Shown: one piece after another, positions 36,595-46,117 of the stretch | How the letters are laid out: every line of letters starts with the position of its first letter | How positions within the stretch are numbered: position 1 is the first letter of the stretch | NCBI RefSeq assembly: GCF_029887875.1 | Contig: NZ_JARXRM010000026.1 | Location: 1-64,000, forward strand | Reading direction: 5' to 3' | Origin: Luteimonas endophytica | GTDB taxonomy: Bacteria; Pseudomonadota; Gammaproteobacteria; Xanthomonadales; Xanthomonadaceae | DNA: 64,000 nucleotides | Notes under the pieces: generated by a model | Databases searched by the model: none | Seen by the model: the letters and a program-made list of their open reading frames with translations, nothing else | Told to the model about the DNA's origin: nothing | Translations under genes and position numbers: made by a program

Positions 36595-36601
36595 CAGCCC
36601 C

Positions 36602-37351
36602 ATGGACAAAGCACTCTACGTCGCGATGACCGGCGCCCGCGCGTCGCTGCAGGCCCAGGGCACCGTGTCCCACAACCTGGCCAATGCCGACACCGCCGGC
36701 TTCAAGGCGGCGCTGGCCAATACCGAGTCCTTCCGGGTGCCGGGTGCCGGCCATGCCTCGCGGATCGACGCGATGCACGTCGACCAGGGCTTCAACTCCC
36801 GGGTCGGCTCGCAGCGCGTGACCGGCAACCCGCTCGACGTGTCGCTGAACCAGAACCGCTGGCTGGCGGTGCAGGCCGGCGACGGCAGCGAGGCCTATAC
36901 CCGCGCCGGAAACCTGTCGGTGACCCCCAACGGCCAGCTGGTGACCGCAGGAGGACGGCCGCTGCTGGACGAGAACGGCAACCCGATGGCGATCCCGCCG
37001 CACCAGGCCCTGGACATCGGCCGGGACGGCACCGTCTCGATCGTGCCGCTGGGCGAAGGCCCGCAGACCCTGGGGGTGATCGGCAGGCTGCGCGTGGTCG
37101 AGGCCGTCCCCGAGCGCCTGGCGCGCGGCCTTGACGGGTTGATGCGCAATACCGATCCCGCGCAGCCGCTGGCGCAGGGCGGCGACGATGGCCTGACGTC
37201 CGGCGTGCTGGAAGGCAGCAACGTCGACGCCGCCGGCGCGCTGGTGCAGATGATCCAGCTGCAGCGCCAGTTCGAGATGCAGGTCAAGGTGATCCAGCGC
37301 GGCGACGAGAACGCCCAGGCGGCCAACAGCCTGCTGCGTCTGGGCGGCTGA
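36602..37351 (+). CDS. flgF: Flagellar distal/proximal rod protein FlgF
   Basis: The 249-residue protein begins MDKALYVAMTGARASLQAQGTVSHNLANADTAGFKA, the FlgF/FlgG class start. It keeps LAVQAGDGSEAYTRAGNLSVTPNGQLVTAGG (about 79-109) and the C-terminal QMIQLQRQFEMQVKVIQ helix. It follows flgE after a 111-base spacer filled by a repeat element. A sigma-54 promoter right after it restarts transcription at flgG. Confidence 0.94.
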   Translation: MDKALYVAMTGARASLQAQGTVSHNLANADTAGFKAALANTESFRVPGAGHASRIDAMHVDQGFNSRVGSQRVTGNPLDVSLNQNRWLAVQAGDGSEAYTRAGNLSVTPNGQLVTAGGRPLLDENGNPMAIPPHQALDIGRDGTVSIVPLGEGPQTLGVIGRLRVVEAVPERLARGLDGLMRNTDPAQPLAQGGDDGLTSGVLEGSNVDAAGALVQMIQLQRQFEMQVKVIQRGDENAQAANSLLRLGG

Positions 37352-37361
37352 GGCGCCGCCG

Positions 37362-37377
37362 TGGCACGCCGCTTGCA
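37362..37377 (+). promoter_or_regulatory. Sigma-54 promoter of flgGHIJKL
   Basis: TGGCACGCCGCTTGCA matches the consensus completely. It lies 10 bases after the flgF stop and 49 bases before the flgG ATG, giving the second half of the flg cluster its own FleQ/RpoN control. Confidence 0.92.
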
Positions 37378-37426
37378 GCACTCCCGATAACGGCGCCACC
37401 ACGGCGCCAACCCGAGGAACCGCACC

Positions 37427-38212
37427 ATGAACCAGGCTCTCTGGGTCGCCAAGACCGGGCTGGACGCGCAGCAGACGCGGATGTCGGTGGTCAGCAACAA
37501 CCTGGCCAACACCAACACCACCGGGTTCAAGCGCGACCGCGCCAACTTCGAGGACCTGCTGTACCAGCAGGTGCGCCAGCCGGGCGGCGCCACCTCCAAC
37601 CAGACCCAGCTGCCCTCCGGGCTGCAGCTGGGTACCGGCGTGCGCGTGGTCTCGACCGCCAAGGACTTCCAGCAGGGCAATCCCCAGCAGACCGGCCGCG
37701 CGCTCGACGTGATGGTCAACGGCCGCGGCTTCTTCGAGGTGCTGATGCCCGACGGCACCCCCGCCTACACCCGCGACGGCAGCTTCCAGATCAGCGCCCA
37801 GGGCGAACTGGTGACCAGCAGCGGCTATCCGGTGCAGCCCGGGATCCAGGTGCCGGAGGGCGCGCAGTCGGTGACCATCGGCAACGACGGCACCATCAGC
37901 GTGCAGATGAGCGGCGAGGCGCAGGCGCTGGAGATCGGCGCGCTCACCCTGACCGACTTCATCAACCCGGCCGGTCTGCAGGCGCGCGGCGAGAACCTCT
38001 ACCTCGAAACCACCGCTTCCGGCCCCGCCCAGAACGGCACCCCGGGCCTGAACGGCCTGGGCGCGCTCGAGCAGGGCGCGCTGGAGGGCAGCAACGTCAA
38101 CGTGGTCGAGGAGCTGGTGAGCATGATCGAGACCCAGCGCGCCTACGAAATGAACGCCAAGGCCATTTCCACCACCGACTCCATGCTCGGTTACCTCAAC
38201 AACAACGTCTGA
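37427..38212 (+). CDS. flgG: Flagellar distal rod protein FlgG
   Basis: The 261-residue protein shows the highly conserved start MNQALWVAKTGLDAQQTRMSVVSNNLANTNTTGFKRDRANF. It continues with the FlgG-specific FEDLLYQQVRQPGG (about 44-57), and the D0 end VEELVSMIETQRAYEMNAKAISTTDSMLGYLN. The length of about 260 is standard. It is first in the operon driven by the sigma-54 promoter at 37362. Confidence 0.96.
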   Translation: MNQALWVAKTGLDAQQTRMSVVSNNLANTNTTGFKRDRANFEDLLYQQVRQPGGATSNQTQLPSGLQLGTGVRVVSTAKDFQQGNPQQTGRALDVMVNGRGFFEVLMPDGTPAYTRDGSFQISAQGELVTSSGYPVQPGIQVPEGAQSVTIGNDGTISVQMSGEAQALEIGALTLTDFINPAGLQARGENLYLETTASGPAQNGTPGLNGLGALEQGALEGSNVNVVEELVSMIETQRAYEMNAKAISTTDSMLGYLNNNV

Positions 38213-38222
38213 CGGTGCCGCG

Positions 38223-38966
38223 ATGAACGTTTCGAGCTCCCATCTGCGGCCGCTGGCCGTCGCGCTCTGCCCGGTCCTGCTGGCCGGCTGCGTCGCTTCC
38301 GGCGACATGCGGCCCTACCCGCCGCTGGCCCAGGCCCGCGCCTACGGCCAGCCGACGGTGCAGGCAGCGACCGGCCAGCCGGTGGCGGCCGCCGCCGCGG
38401 CACCCAACGCCGGCGCCATCTACCAGGCCGGCGCCGGCAACACCGGCGGCCTGTCGCTGTTCTCCGACCGCCGCGCCCGTGGACTTGGCGACCTGCTGAC
38501 CATCAATCTGGTCGAGAACACCACCGCGCAGACCGCCGCCAGCACCAGCGTCGGCAAGGAGAGCGACTTCAGCCTCGCCGCGCCGTCGGTGTTCGGCGCG
38601 CCGGTGACCATCGGCGGCCGCGACGTGCTCAGCGCCTCGGTCAGCGGCGGCCGCGACTTCGACGGCACCGGACGCAGCGCCCAGAGCAACAAGCTGCAGG
38701 GTCAGCTGACCGTGACCGTGGTCGACGTGCTGCCCAACGGCAACCTGGTGGTCGAGGGCCAGAAGGACATGCGCCTGAACCAGGGCGACGAACTGGTCCA
38801 GATTCAGGGAATCGTGCGCCCGGCCGATATCGGTCCGGACAACACCGTGCCCTCGGGCCGGGTGGCCGACGCCCGGATCGCCTATGGCGGCCGCGGCGCG
38901 ATCGCCCAGTCCAATGCCATGGGCTGGCTGAGCCGGTTCTTCAACTCGCGTCTCTACCCCTACTGA
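38223..38966 (+). CDS. flgH: Flagellar L-ring lipoprotein FlgH
   Basis: The 247-residue outer-membrane lipoprotein forms the L ring. The lipobox is LAGC (Cys about 23). An Ala-rich, probably flexible stretch (about 45-70) is somewhat long for the family. The core follows with [26 protein letters not shown] (about 79-104) and [31 protein letters not shown]. The C-terminus [14 protein letters not shown] is typical. It is 10 bases behind flgG. Confidence 0.95.
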   Translation: MNVSSSHLRPLAVALCPVLLAGCVASGDMRPYPPLAQARAYGQPTVQAATGQPVAAAAAAPNAGAIYQAGAGNTGGLSLFSDRRARGLGDLLTINLVENTTAQTAASTSVGKESDFSLAAPSVFGAPVTIGGRDVLSASVSGGRDFDGTGRSAQSNKLQGQLTVTVVDVLPNGNLVVEGQKDMRLNQGDELVQIQGIVRPADIGPDNTVPSGRVADARIAYGGRGAIAQSNAMGWLSRFFNSRLYPY

Positions 38967-38980
38967 GCAGGACCACGGTG

Positions 38981-40114
38981 ATGAGCAAGATGCACAGGCG
39001 CGCGTTCCCGGCAGGCGGCTTCGCCGCGCTGCTGGCCCTGGCCGCGCTGTTCGCCGCCCTGCCCGCCCAGGCCGAGCGGATCAAGGACCTCGCCAGCGTC
39101 GGCGGGGTGCGCGGCAACGCGCTGGTGGGCTACGGCCTGGTGGTGGGCCTGGACGGCAGCGGCGACCGCACCAGCCAGGCGCCGTTCACCGTGCAGAGCC
39201 TGAAGAACATGCTCAACGAGCTCGGGGTGACGGTGCCCGCCAACGTCAACCCGCAGCTCAAGAACGTCGCGGCGGTGGCGATCCATGCCGAGCTGCCGCC
39301 GTTCGCCAAGCCCGGCCAGACCATCGACATCACCGTGTCCTCGATCGCCAACGCGGTCTCGCTGCGTGGCGGCACCCTGCTGATGGCGCCGCTCAAGGGT
39401 GCCGACGGCCAGGTCTACGCGATCGCCCAGGGCAGCCTGGTGGTCGGCGGCTTCGGCGCCCAGGGCCGCGACGGCTCGCGGGTCTCGGTGAACGTGCCCA
39501 GCGTCGGCCGGATCCCCAATGGCGGCATGGTCGAGCGCGCGGTGCCGGGCGGCTTCGAGAACGCCGGCGAGCTGACCCTCAACCTCAATCGCAACGACTT
39601 CACCACCGTCTCGCGGATGGTGCAGGCGCTGGACGCGGCGTTCGGTCCCGGCACCGCCCGCGCCGTGGACGGCGTCACCGTCTCGGTACGGGCCCCCTAC
39701 GATCCCAGCGCGCGGGTCGGCTTCCTGGCCCAGGTCGAGAACCTCGAACTGACCCCCGGGGTGGCCGCGGCCAAGGTGATCGTGAACTCGCGCACCGGCA
39801 CCGTGGTGATCGGCTCCCAGGTGCAGGTGATGCCGGCGGCGATTTCGCACGGCTCGCTCACCGTCACCATCACCGAGAACATCGACGTCAGCCAGCCCGG
39901 CGCCTTCGGCGCGGGCCAGACCGTGGTCGCGCCGCGCTCCGAAGTGGGCGTGACCGAGGCCGGCAGCCGCATGTTCAAGTTCGCCGGCGGCACCTCGCTG
40001 GACGAGATCGTGCGCGCGGTCAATGCCGTCGGCGCCGCCCCCGGCGACCTGATCGCGATCCTCGAGGCGCTGAAGCAGGCCGGCGCCCTGCGCGCGGAGC
40101 TGGAGGTGATCTGA
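38981..40114 (+). CDS. flgI: Flagellar P-ring protein FlgI
   Basis: The 377-residue periplasmic ring protein has a Sec signal peptide cleaved after AQA (about 32), followed by [32 protein letters not shown]. Near the end it has the signature [51 protein letters not shown]. Start choice: a GTG at 38978 and an ATG at 38981 are adjacent behind an AGGA site, and I prefer ATG. The stop overlaps flgJ by one base. Confidence 0.95.
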   Translation: MSKMHRRAFPAGGFAALLALAALFAALPAQAERIKDLASVGGVRGNALVGYGLVVGLDGSGDRTSQAPFTVQSLKNMLNELGVTVPANVNPQLKNVAAVAIHAELPPFAKPGQTIDITVSSIANAVSLRGGTLLMAPLKGADGQVYAIAQGSLVVGGFGAQGRDGSRVSVNVPSVGRIPNGGMVERAVPGGFENAGELTLNLNRNDFTTVSRMVQALDAAFGPGTARAVDGVTVSVRAPYDPSARVGFLAQVENLELTPGVAAAKVIVNSRTGTVVIGSQVQVMPAAISHGSLTVTITENIDVSQPGAFGAGQTVVAPRSEVGVTEAGSRMFKFAGGTSLDEIVRAVNAVGAAPGDLIAILEALKQAGALRAELEVI

Positions 40115-41292
40115 TGCGCATCAACGCGCCCATCGAGCTGCAGCAGGCGACCCGTCCGGATGCCGCGCGCATCGACGAGGTCGCGCGTCAGTTCGAAGGC
40201 GTGTTCGCGCAGATGCTGATCAAGAGCATGCGCGATGCGAGCTTCGGCGATTCGCTGTTCCCCGGCGAGAACCAGCTGTTCCGCGACATGTACGACCAGC
40301 AGCTGGCCAAGGCGATGACCCAGGGCCAGGGTCGCGGCCTCGGCCTGGCCGAGGTGATCGCGCGCCAGCTCGGCGGCGGCGCCCAGCCCGCGGCCGACCC
40401 GGCCAGCGCGGTCCGCGCCTACGCCCTCACCGACGCGGACCGCGACCGGCGCCCGGCCCCGGCGGCGCTGCCCGGGTTGCGGGAGCCGGCGGCGAACCAG
40501 TCGCTGGACCTGCCGGCCAGCCCGGTCGAGCAGGTGCTGGACCTGATCGCCGGCCGCAGCGGCGACCGGGCACGCGAATCCTCGGAACCCTCCACCGCGC
40601 GCGAATGGATCCTCGCCGCCAGCGCGGCGCGCGCGCAGGCATCGGCGCCGGCCGCCGCGGCGGGCGCGCCGGTCCCCGCGGCGGAAGCTGCGGCCGCCAG
40701 CCAGGCGGCGGCGTCGTTCCCGCCGCGCAGTCCCGAGCAGTTCGTCGCCCGGATCTGGTCGCATGCGCAGCAGGCGGCGCGCGAACTCGGCGTGGACGCG
40801 CGCGCCCTGGTCGCCCAGGCGGCGCTGGAAACCGGCTGGGGCAAGCGCATGATCACCCGCGGCGACGGCGCCACCGCCAACAACCTGTTCGGGATCAAGG
40901 CGACCGGCTGGAAGGGCGACCGCGCAACGGTGAACACCCACGAGTACACCAACGGCGTGCGCCACAGCGAACGCGCCGACTTCCGCGCGTACGACTCGCC
41001 GGCCGAGAGCTTCGCCGACTACGTGCGCATGATCAAGAACAACCCCCGCTACCGCCAGGCGCTGGAGTCCGGCGGCGACGTGCGCCGCTTCGCCAGCGCC
41101 CTGCAGCAGGCCGGCTACGCCACCGACCCGGCCTACGCCGACAAGATCAGCTCGATCGCCAACGGCCCGACCCTGGGCCGGGCGCTGTCCGCCATCAGCA
41201 GCTTCGCCACCCGCTCCGGCGACGCGGTCCAGGGCGCCGGGCGCGTGCTGGCCGGCGCCGCCGAAACGATCGGCGACGCGGTGCGCCGTTGA
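40114..41292 (+). CDS. flgJ: Flagellar rod cap / peptidoglycan hydrolase FlgJ
   Basis: The 392-residue bifunctional protein has an N-terminal rod-capping domain (about 15-95; FEGVFAQMLIKSMRDASFGDSLFPGENQLFRDMYDQQLA). A variable Ala-rich linker follows, then a C-terminal glucosaminidase domain (about 205-375). In the latter, QAALETGWGKRMI gives the putative catalytic Glu, with NNLFGIKATGWKGD and the later YASFxDYVR-like ESFADYVRMIKNNPRYRQAL. It caps the rod and opens the murein. The linker is long compared with Salmonella FlgJ. Confidence 0.94.
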   Translation: MRINAPIELQQATRPDAARIDEVARQFEGVFAQMLIKSMRDASFGDSLFPGENQLFRDMYDQQLAKAMTQGQGRGLGLAEVIARQLGGGAQPAADPASAVRAYALTDADRDRRPAPAALPGLREPAANQSLDLPASPVEQVLDLIAGRSGDRARESSEPSTAREWILAASAARAQASAPAAAAGAPVPAAEAAAASQAAASFPPRSPEQFVARIWSHAQQAARELGVDARALVAQAALETGWGKRMITRGDGATANNLFGIKATGWKGDRATVNTHEYTNGVRHSERADFRAYDSPAESFADYVRMIKNNPRYRQALESGGDVRRFASALQQAGYATDPAYADKISSIANGPTLGRALSAISSFATRSGDAVQGAGRVLAGAAETIGDAVRR

Positions 41293-41303
41293 GGTAATCC
41301 AGC

Positions 41304-43184
41304 ATGTCCAACGTCCTCTCCACCGGCACCAGCGCGCTGATCGCCTTCCAGCGGGCGCTGTCGACCGTCAGCCACAACGTCGCCAACATCAACACGCCCG
41401 GCTACAGCCGGCAGCGGGTCGATTTCGCCACCCGCAACCCGACCGACTACGGGTTCGGCTACGTCGGCGGCGGCACCAAGATCGCCGACATCCACCGCGT
41501 CGCCGACTCGCTGGCCACCTCGCGGCTGCTCGATGCCGGCGGCGAGCTGGCGCGGCTGCAGCAGATCTCCGGGCTGTCCAACCGCCTGGACAGCCTGGTC
41601 TCCGACACCGCCACCGGCATTTCCGGCATGTGGTCGAACTTCTTCGACTCGGTGAGCGCGCTGTCGTCGAACGCCGCCTCCAGCGCGGAACGCGAGAACC
41701 TGCTGTCGCAGGGCAACGCCCTGGCGACGCGCTTCGGACAGCTCGACGCCGAGTTCGACCGCCTCGACCGCGAGGTCGACGCCGGGCTGCAGTCGGCGGT
41801 CGGCGAGATCAACCGCCTCTCCGCCGAGATCGCCCAGCTCAACGGCAAGATCGGCAGCAGCGGCGGCAAGGCCGCGCCCGACCTGCTCGATCGCCGCGAC
41901 CTGCTGGTTTCGCAGCTGGTCGACTACACCGGCGGCACCGCGGTCTCGCAGGACGGCAGCACCGTCAACGTGGTCACCGCCGGCGGCCAGGCGCTGGTGG
42001 TCGGCGCCACCGCGTCGCGGCTCGGCACCGTCGCCGATCCGTTCCGGCCGGAACGGCAGCAGCTGGCGCTGGAGACCCAGGGCCAGCAGATCCGTCTCGA
42101 CGAACGCGCGATGGGCGGCCGGGTCGGCGGGCTGCTCGAGTTCCGCAGCAGCGTGCTCGACCCGGCGCTCGCCGAGCTGGGCCGCATCGCGATCGGCCTG
42201 GGCGACGCCTTCAACCAGGCGCATGGCGCCGGCATGGATCTGTACGGGCAGCTGGGCGGCGATTTCTTCGCCCTGCCCTCGCCGACCGCGAACGCGCACG
42301 CCGGCAACGCCGGCAGCGCGGTGTTGCAGGCGTCGCTCGGCGAGGTCGGCGCGCTCGACGGCCGCGACGTCGTGCTGCGTTTCGATGGCGGCGGCTGGAG
42401 CGCGACCCGCGCCGACACCGGCGCCAGCGTGCCGCTGACCGGCACCGGTACCGCGGCCGATCCGCTACGCGTCAACGGCGTCGAGATCGAGGTGGGCGGC
42501 GTGCCGGCCAACGGCGACCGGTTCCTGCTGCAGCCGACCGCCGGAGCCGCGGGCGCGATTTCGGTGGCGATCACCGATCCGTCGCGGATCGCCGCCGCCT
42601 CGCCGGTCAAGGTGTCGGCCGACCTGGCCAACACCGGCACCGGCAAGCCCGGCAAGCCGGCGGTCGGCGACGCCGCGCACCCCGACCTGCTGACGCCGGC
42701 CACCATCGAGTTCATCGACGGCGACCAGTACACCCTCGACGGCGCCGGCCCCTACCCCTACACCCCGGGCCAGACCATCAGCGCCAACGGATGGAGCATG
42801 ACCCTGGACGGCGCGCCCGCCGCCGGCGACGCGTTCACCGTCGGCCCGACCGGGGCCGGCTCCAGCGACAACGGCAACGCCGCGCTGCTCGCCAACCTGG
42901 ACGACGCGCGGACCCTCAACGGCGGCACCGTGAGCCTCAACGGCGCGGTCGCCGGGCTCACCACCACGGTGGGCTCGGCCGCGCGCCAGGCCGAATACTC
43001 CGCCGACGCCCAGCAGGTGATCCACGACCAGGCGCTGGCCGCGCGCGACTCGGTCTCGGGGGTCAACCTCGACGAGGAGGCCGCCGACATGCTGCGCCTG
43101 CAGCAGGCCTACCAGGCGGCGGCGCAGATCATCTCCACCGCCGACACGATGTTCCAGTCCATCCTCAACGCGACGCGCCGATGA
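41304..43184 (+). CDS. flgK: Flagellar hook-associated protein 1 FlgK
   Basis: The 626-residue junction protein begins LSTGTSALIAFQRALSTVSHNVANINTPGYSRQRVDF. It continues with FlgK-specific FVGGG-type GYVGGGTKIADIHRVADSLATSRLL, and LLDRRDLLVSQLVDYTG (about 193-209). The C-terminal D0 helix is GVNLDEEAADMLRLQQAYQAAAQIISTADTMFQSIL. A large central domain is present and the length is in the family range. The stop overlaps the flgL start (ATGA). Confidence 0.95.
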   Translation: MSNVLSTGTSALIAFQRALSTVSHNVANINTPGYSRQRVDFATRNPTDYGFGYVGGGTKIADIHRVADSLATSRLLDAGGELARLQQISGLSNRLDSLVSDTATGISGMWSNFFDSVSALSSNAASSAERENLLSQGNALATRFGQLDAEFDRLDREVDAGLQSAVGEINRLSAEIAQLNGKIGSSGGKAAPDLLDRRDLLVSQLVDYTGGTAVSQDGSTVNVVTAGGQALVVGATASRLGTVADPFRPERQQLALETQGQQIRLDERAMGGRVGGLLEFRSSVLDPALAELGRIAIGLGDAFNQAHGAGMDLYGQLGGDFFALPSPTANAHAGNAGSAVLQASLGEVGALDGRDVVLRFDGGGWSATRADTGASVPLTGTGTAADPLRVNGVEIEVGGVPANGDRFLLQPTAGAAGAISVAITDPSRIAAASPVKVSADLANTGTGKPGKPAVGDAAHPDLLTPATIEFIDGDQYTLDGAGPYPYTPGQTISANGWSMTLDGAPAAGDAFTVGPTGAGSSDNGNAALLANLDDARTLNGGTVSLNGAVAGLTTTVGSAARQAEYSADAQQVIHDQALAARDSVSGVNLDEEAADMLRLQQAYQAAAQIISTADTMFQSILNATRR

Positions 43185-44383
43185 ACGTCCGCATCTCCAC
43201 GGGAATGATGTACAGCCAGTCGCTGGCCTCGATCCAGTCGAAACAGGCCAGCCTGGCCAGGATCCAGCAGCAGCTGAGCACCGGGCAGCGGCTGGTGACC
43301 GCCAAGGACGACCCGGTCGCCGCGGGCACCGCGGTCGGGCTGGACCGCGCGCTCGCCGAGCTGGAGCGCTTCGGCTCGAACGCCGCCAACGTGCAGAACC
43401 GCCTCGGTCTGCAGGAGAACGTGCTGGCCCAGGCCGGCGAGATGATGGGCCGGGTCACCGAACTGACCGTGCAGGCGAACAGCGGCGCCCTGTCCGACGC
43501 CGACCGTGCCGCCATCGCCAAGGAGATCGGCAGCATCCGCGACGGGCTGCTGGACCTGGCCAACAGCACCGACGGCAGCGGACGGTTCCTGTTCGCGGGC
43601 GCGGACGACGCCTCCGCGCCGTTCTCGATCTCGGGCGGCGCGGCGGTCTACGGCGGCGACCAGACCCAGCGCCGGGTCGAGATCGCGCCGCAGATGTTCG
43701 TTGCCGACAGCCAGCCCGGCAGCGAGGTGTTCATGCGCGTGCGCACCGGCGACGGCCGCGTCGACGCCAGTCCCGGCGCGGCCAACGCCGGCACCGGCCT
43801 GCTGCGCCAGTTCGCGCTCAGCGACTCCGCCGCCTGGAACGGCGGAACCCACACCGTCGCCTTCACCGCCGCCGACGCCTACGAGGTCCGCGACGGCGGC
43901 GGCGCGGTGATCGCCAGCGGCGCCTACGTGCCCGGCGAGAGCATCGCCTTCGCCGGCCTGCAGATGCGGATCGAGGGCGAACCGGCGCCGGGCGACGAGT
44001 TCACGATCGGCCCCGCCGGCACCCGCGACGTCTTCGCCACCCTCGACCGGCTGATGTCCACCCTTTCCGCCGCGCCGACCAGCGACCAGCAGATCGCCGC
44101 GCAGCAGAACGCCCTGCAACAGTCGATGCGCGACGTCGCCTCGGCCCAGGCCCACCTGGTCGACGCCCGCGCCGCCGGCGGCGCCCAGCTCTCGGCGATC
44201 GACACCGCCGCCGAACTGCGCGACTCGCAGGCGCTGACCATCGAGACCACCCTGTCGGGCATGCGCGATCTCGACTACGCCGAGGCGATCAGCCGCTTCA
44301 CCCTCGAGCAGACCGCGCTCGAGGCCGCGCAGCTCAGCTTCACCCAGATGCAGCGGCTGTCGCTGTTCAACATGATCCGCTGA
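43181..44383 (+). CDS. flgL: Flagellar hook-associated protein 3 FlgL
   Basis: The 400-residue junction protein is flagellin-like at both ends: RISTGMMYSQSLASIQSKQASLARIQQQLSTGQRLVTAKDDPVAAG at the N-terminus and LDYAEAISRFTLEQTALEAAQLSFTQMQRLSLFNMI at the C-terminus. It joins FlgK to the filament. It ends the flgG-L operon; fliC begins 368 bases further on behind its own promoter region. Confidence 0.95.
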   Translation: MNVRISTGMMYSQSLASIQSKQASLARIQQQLSTGQRLVTAKDDPVAAGTAVGLDRALAELERFGSNAANVQNRLGLQENVLAQAGEMMGRVTELTVQANSGALSDADRAAIAKEIGSIRDGLLDLANSTDGSGRFLFAGADDASAPFSISGGAAVYGGDQTQRRVEIAPQMFVADSQPGSEVFMRVRTGDGRVDASPGAANAGTGLLRQFALSDSAAWNGGTHTVAFTAADAYEVRDGGGAVIASGAYVPGESIAFAGLQMRIEGEPAPGDEFTIGPAGTRDVFATLDRLMSTLSAAPTSDQQIAAQQNALQQSMRDVASAQAHLVDARAAGGAQLSAIDTAAELRDSQALTIETTLSGMRDLDYAEAISRFTLEQTALEAAQLSFTQMQRLSLFNMIR

Positions 44384-44515
44384 CCGATCGCTTCGTCGCG
44401 ATTTCCGTCGCTTTCGCGAAAGGGCGTCCGTCCAGTCGTGGACCGGGCCGGGAGACCCGGCGGTCGCAGGAACCTCGCAGCGTCCAGGGCCGTGCCGGCC
44501 CGCCCGCGAACGCGC

Positions 44516-44542
44516 TCAAGATTTCCCGTCTCCTGCCGCCAA
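44516..44542 (+). promoter_or_regulatory. Possible second sigma-28 promoter of fliC
   Basis: TCAAG is followed after exactly 14 bases by GCCGCCAA. The spacing is right and the -35 element matches that of cheV, but the -10 element has two or three mismatches. It lies 103 bases upstream of the stronger site. Confidence 0.35.
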
Positions 44543-44618
44543 GCCATCGCGCCGCCGGTTCCTTCGCGGCTCTACAGCTTCCGGATTCCCGAGTCAACGA
44601 ATTTTCTGCGGGATCCGC

Positions 44619-44645
44619 TAAAGGTTCGCCGCGGGGCGTCGTTAA
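44619..44645 (+). promoter_or_regulatory. Sigma-28 promoter of fliC
   Basis: TAAAG is followed after exactly 14 bases by GTCGTTAA, close to GCCGWTAA. It lies about 107 bases before the fliC ATG and leaves a long untranslated leader, which is common for flagellin. Confidence 0.82.
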
Positions 44646-44751
44646 TGTCTCCAGCAGAGGACAGGGCCGAAACAGACGGCATCCCCCTGCGGAGCAAACC
44701 GGCCAGGCCCTGTGACCCGCGCCGGATTCCCTTCATCAGGAGACCATCAAC

Positions 44752-45897
44752 ATGTCCGTCATCAACACCAACACCATCTCGCTGAACGCCCAGCGCAACC
44801 TGGGCACCAACAGCGCCAGCCTGTCCACCACCATCCAGCGCCTGTCCTCGGGCCTGCGCATCAACAGCGCCAAGGACGACGCCGCCGGCCTCGCGATCTC
44901 GGAGCGCTTCACCACCCAGATCCGCGGCATGAACCAGGCCGCCCGCAACGCCAACGACGGCATCTCGCTGGCGCAGACCGCCGAAGGCGCGCTGGGCGAG
45001 ATCGGCAACAACCTCCAGCGCATCCGCGAACTGGCGGTGCAGTCGGCCAACGCCACCAACTCGTCCTCGGACCGCGCCGCGCTGCAGGCCGAAGTCACCC
45101 AGCTGCTGTCGGAAGTCGACCGCGTGGCCGACCAGACCAGCTTCAACGGCACCAAGCTGCTCGACGGCAACGCGCCTTCGTTCGTGTTCCAGGTCGGCGC
45201 CAACGCCAACGAGACCATCACCGTGACCTCGCCGGTCGACGCCAACGTCGTCGCCCTGGGCGGCGCCGTGACCACCTCGACCGCGCAGTCCACGGCCGTT
45301 TCCGGCCTGGGCACCGGTGCGGCCGCGGCCGGCTCGCTGACCGTCAACGGCGTCGACATCGGCCCGCTGTCGGCGGTCGGTACCGCTTCGCAGCGCGCCG
45401 CGCAGGTGGTCGACGCGATCAACAACGTGTCCTCGCAGACCGGCGTCAACGCCAGCTTCAACTCCAGCACCGGCGTGATCGAAGTGGCCTCGGAGAGCAC
45501 CATCACCTTCGGCGGCACCGACGACGGCACCCTGACCGGCTTCGACGGCGTCGGCGCGCAGGTCTCGACCGACAGCACCGTCACCGGCATCTCCGGCCTG
45601 GACGTCAGCTCCTTCGCCGGCGCCACCCTGGCCATGAAGCAGGTGGACTCGGCACTCGACCAGATCAACTCGGCCCGCGCCGACCTGGGTGCGGTGCAGA
45701 ACCGCTTCACCTCGGTGGTCGCCAACCTCAACACCAGCGCCGAGAACCTGACCGCGTCGCGCAGCCGCATCCGCGACACCGACTTCGCCAAGGAGACCGC
45801 CGAGCTGTCGCGCACGCAGATCCTGCAGCAGGCCGGTACGGCGATGCTGGCCCAGGCCAACCAGATCCCGCAGAACGTCCTCAGCCTGCTGCGCTGA
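44752..45897 (+). CDS. fliC: Flagellin FliC
   Basis: The 381-residue filament subunit has canonical D0/D1 ends: INTNTISLNAQRNLGTNSASLSTTIQRLSSGLRINSAKDDAAG at the N-terminus and LTASRSRIRDTDFAKETAELSRTQILQQAGTAMLAQANQIPQNVLSLLR at the C-terminus. The central variable domain is short (about 180-290) and rich in Thr, Ser and Gly. Codon use is extremely biased, as expected for a highly expressed gene. This is the only flagellin in the window. Its own sigma-28 promoter precedes it and a rho-independent terminator follows. Confidence 0.97.
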   Translation: MSVINTNTISLNAQRNLGTNSASLSTTIQRLSSGLRINSAKDDAAGLAISERFTTQIRGMNQAARNANDGISLAQTAEGALGEIGNNLQRIRELAVQSANATNSSSDRAALQAEVTQLLSEVDRVADQTSFNGTKLLDGNAPSFVFQVGANANETITVTSPVDANVVALGGAVTTSTAQSTAVSGLGTGAAAAGSLTVNGVDIGPLSAVGTASQRAAQVVDAINNVSSQTGVNASFNSSTGVIEVASESTITFGGTDDGTLTGFDGVGAQVSTDSTVTGISGLDVSSFAGATLAMKQVDSALDQINSARADLGAVQNRFTSVVANLNTSAENLTASRSRIRDTDFAKETAELSRTQILQQAGTAMLAQANQIPQNVLSLLR

Positions 45898-45947
45898 TCG
45901 CGGAAGATCCGGACGGCGGGCCGCCACGGCCGCCGGCTCCACCCAGG

Positions 45948-45977
45948 TCCCCTCCTCGCGGAGGGGATCTGCTTTTT
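45948..45977 (+). terminator. Rho-independent terminator of fliC
   Basis: TCCCCTCC and GGAGGGGA form an 8-bp stem with a TCGC tetraloop. TCTGCTTTTT follows. It lies 51 bases after the fliC stop, so most fliC transcripts should be monocistronic. A further GC palindrome (CCCCGGCCGCGCGCGGCCGGGG) follows at about 45980-46001. Confidence 0.85.
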
Positions 45978-46030
45978 GGGCCCCGGCCGCGCGCGGCCGG
46001 GGCTCGCCGTCTCCGGCGCCCCGGCGCCGC

Positions 46031-46057
46031 TAAAGAACCCCGGCGCAGGGCCGCTAT
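46031..46057 (+). promoter_or_regulatory. Sigma-28 promoter of fliD
   Basis: TAAAG is followed after exactly 14 bases by GCCGCTAT. It lies 61 bases before the fliD ATG, and drives fliD-fliS-fliT-pilZ independently of fliC. Confidence 0.78.
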
Positions 46058-46117
46058 TGCTCATGAGCCGGGCCACCGGCCAGCGGCGATCCGTCGATCG
46101 CCAGACGGGAGATCCAC

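Larger units (their letters stand above)
44384..44751. other. fliC upstream region
   Basis: This is 368 bases without a gene between flgL and fliC. It contains one clear and one weaker sigma-28 site (listed separately) and an untranslated leader of about 100 bases with a GGAGA ribosome site before fliC. No convincing terminator for flgL and no sigma-54 site is visible. Confidence 0.6.

Noticed and set aside
38978-38980. GTG as the flgI start
   Set aside because: The ATG directly after it has the better codon and equally good spacing to AGGA; the difference is one residue and does not alter the signal peptide.
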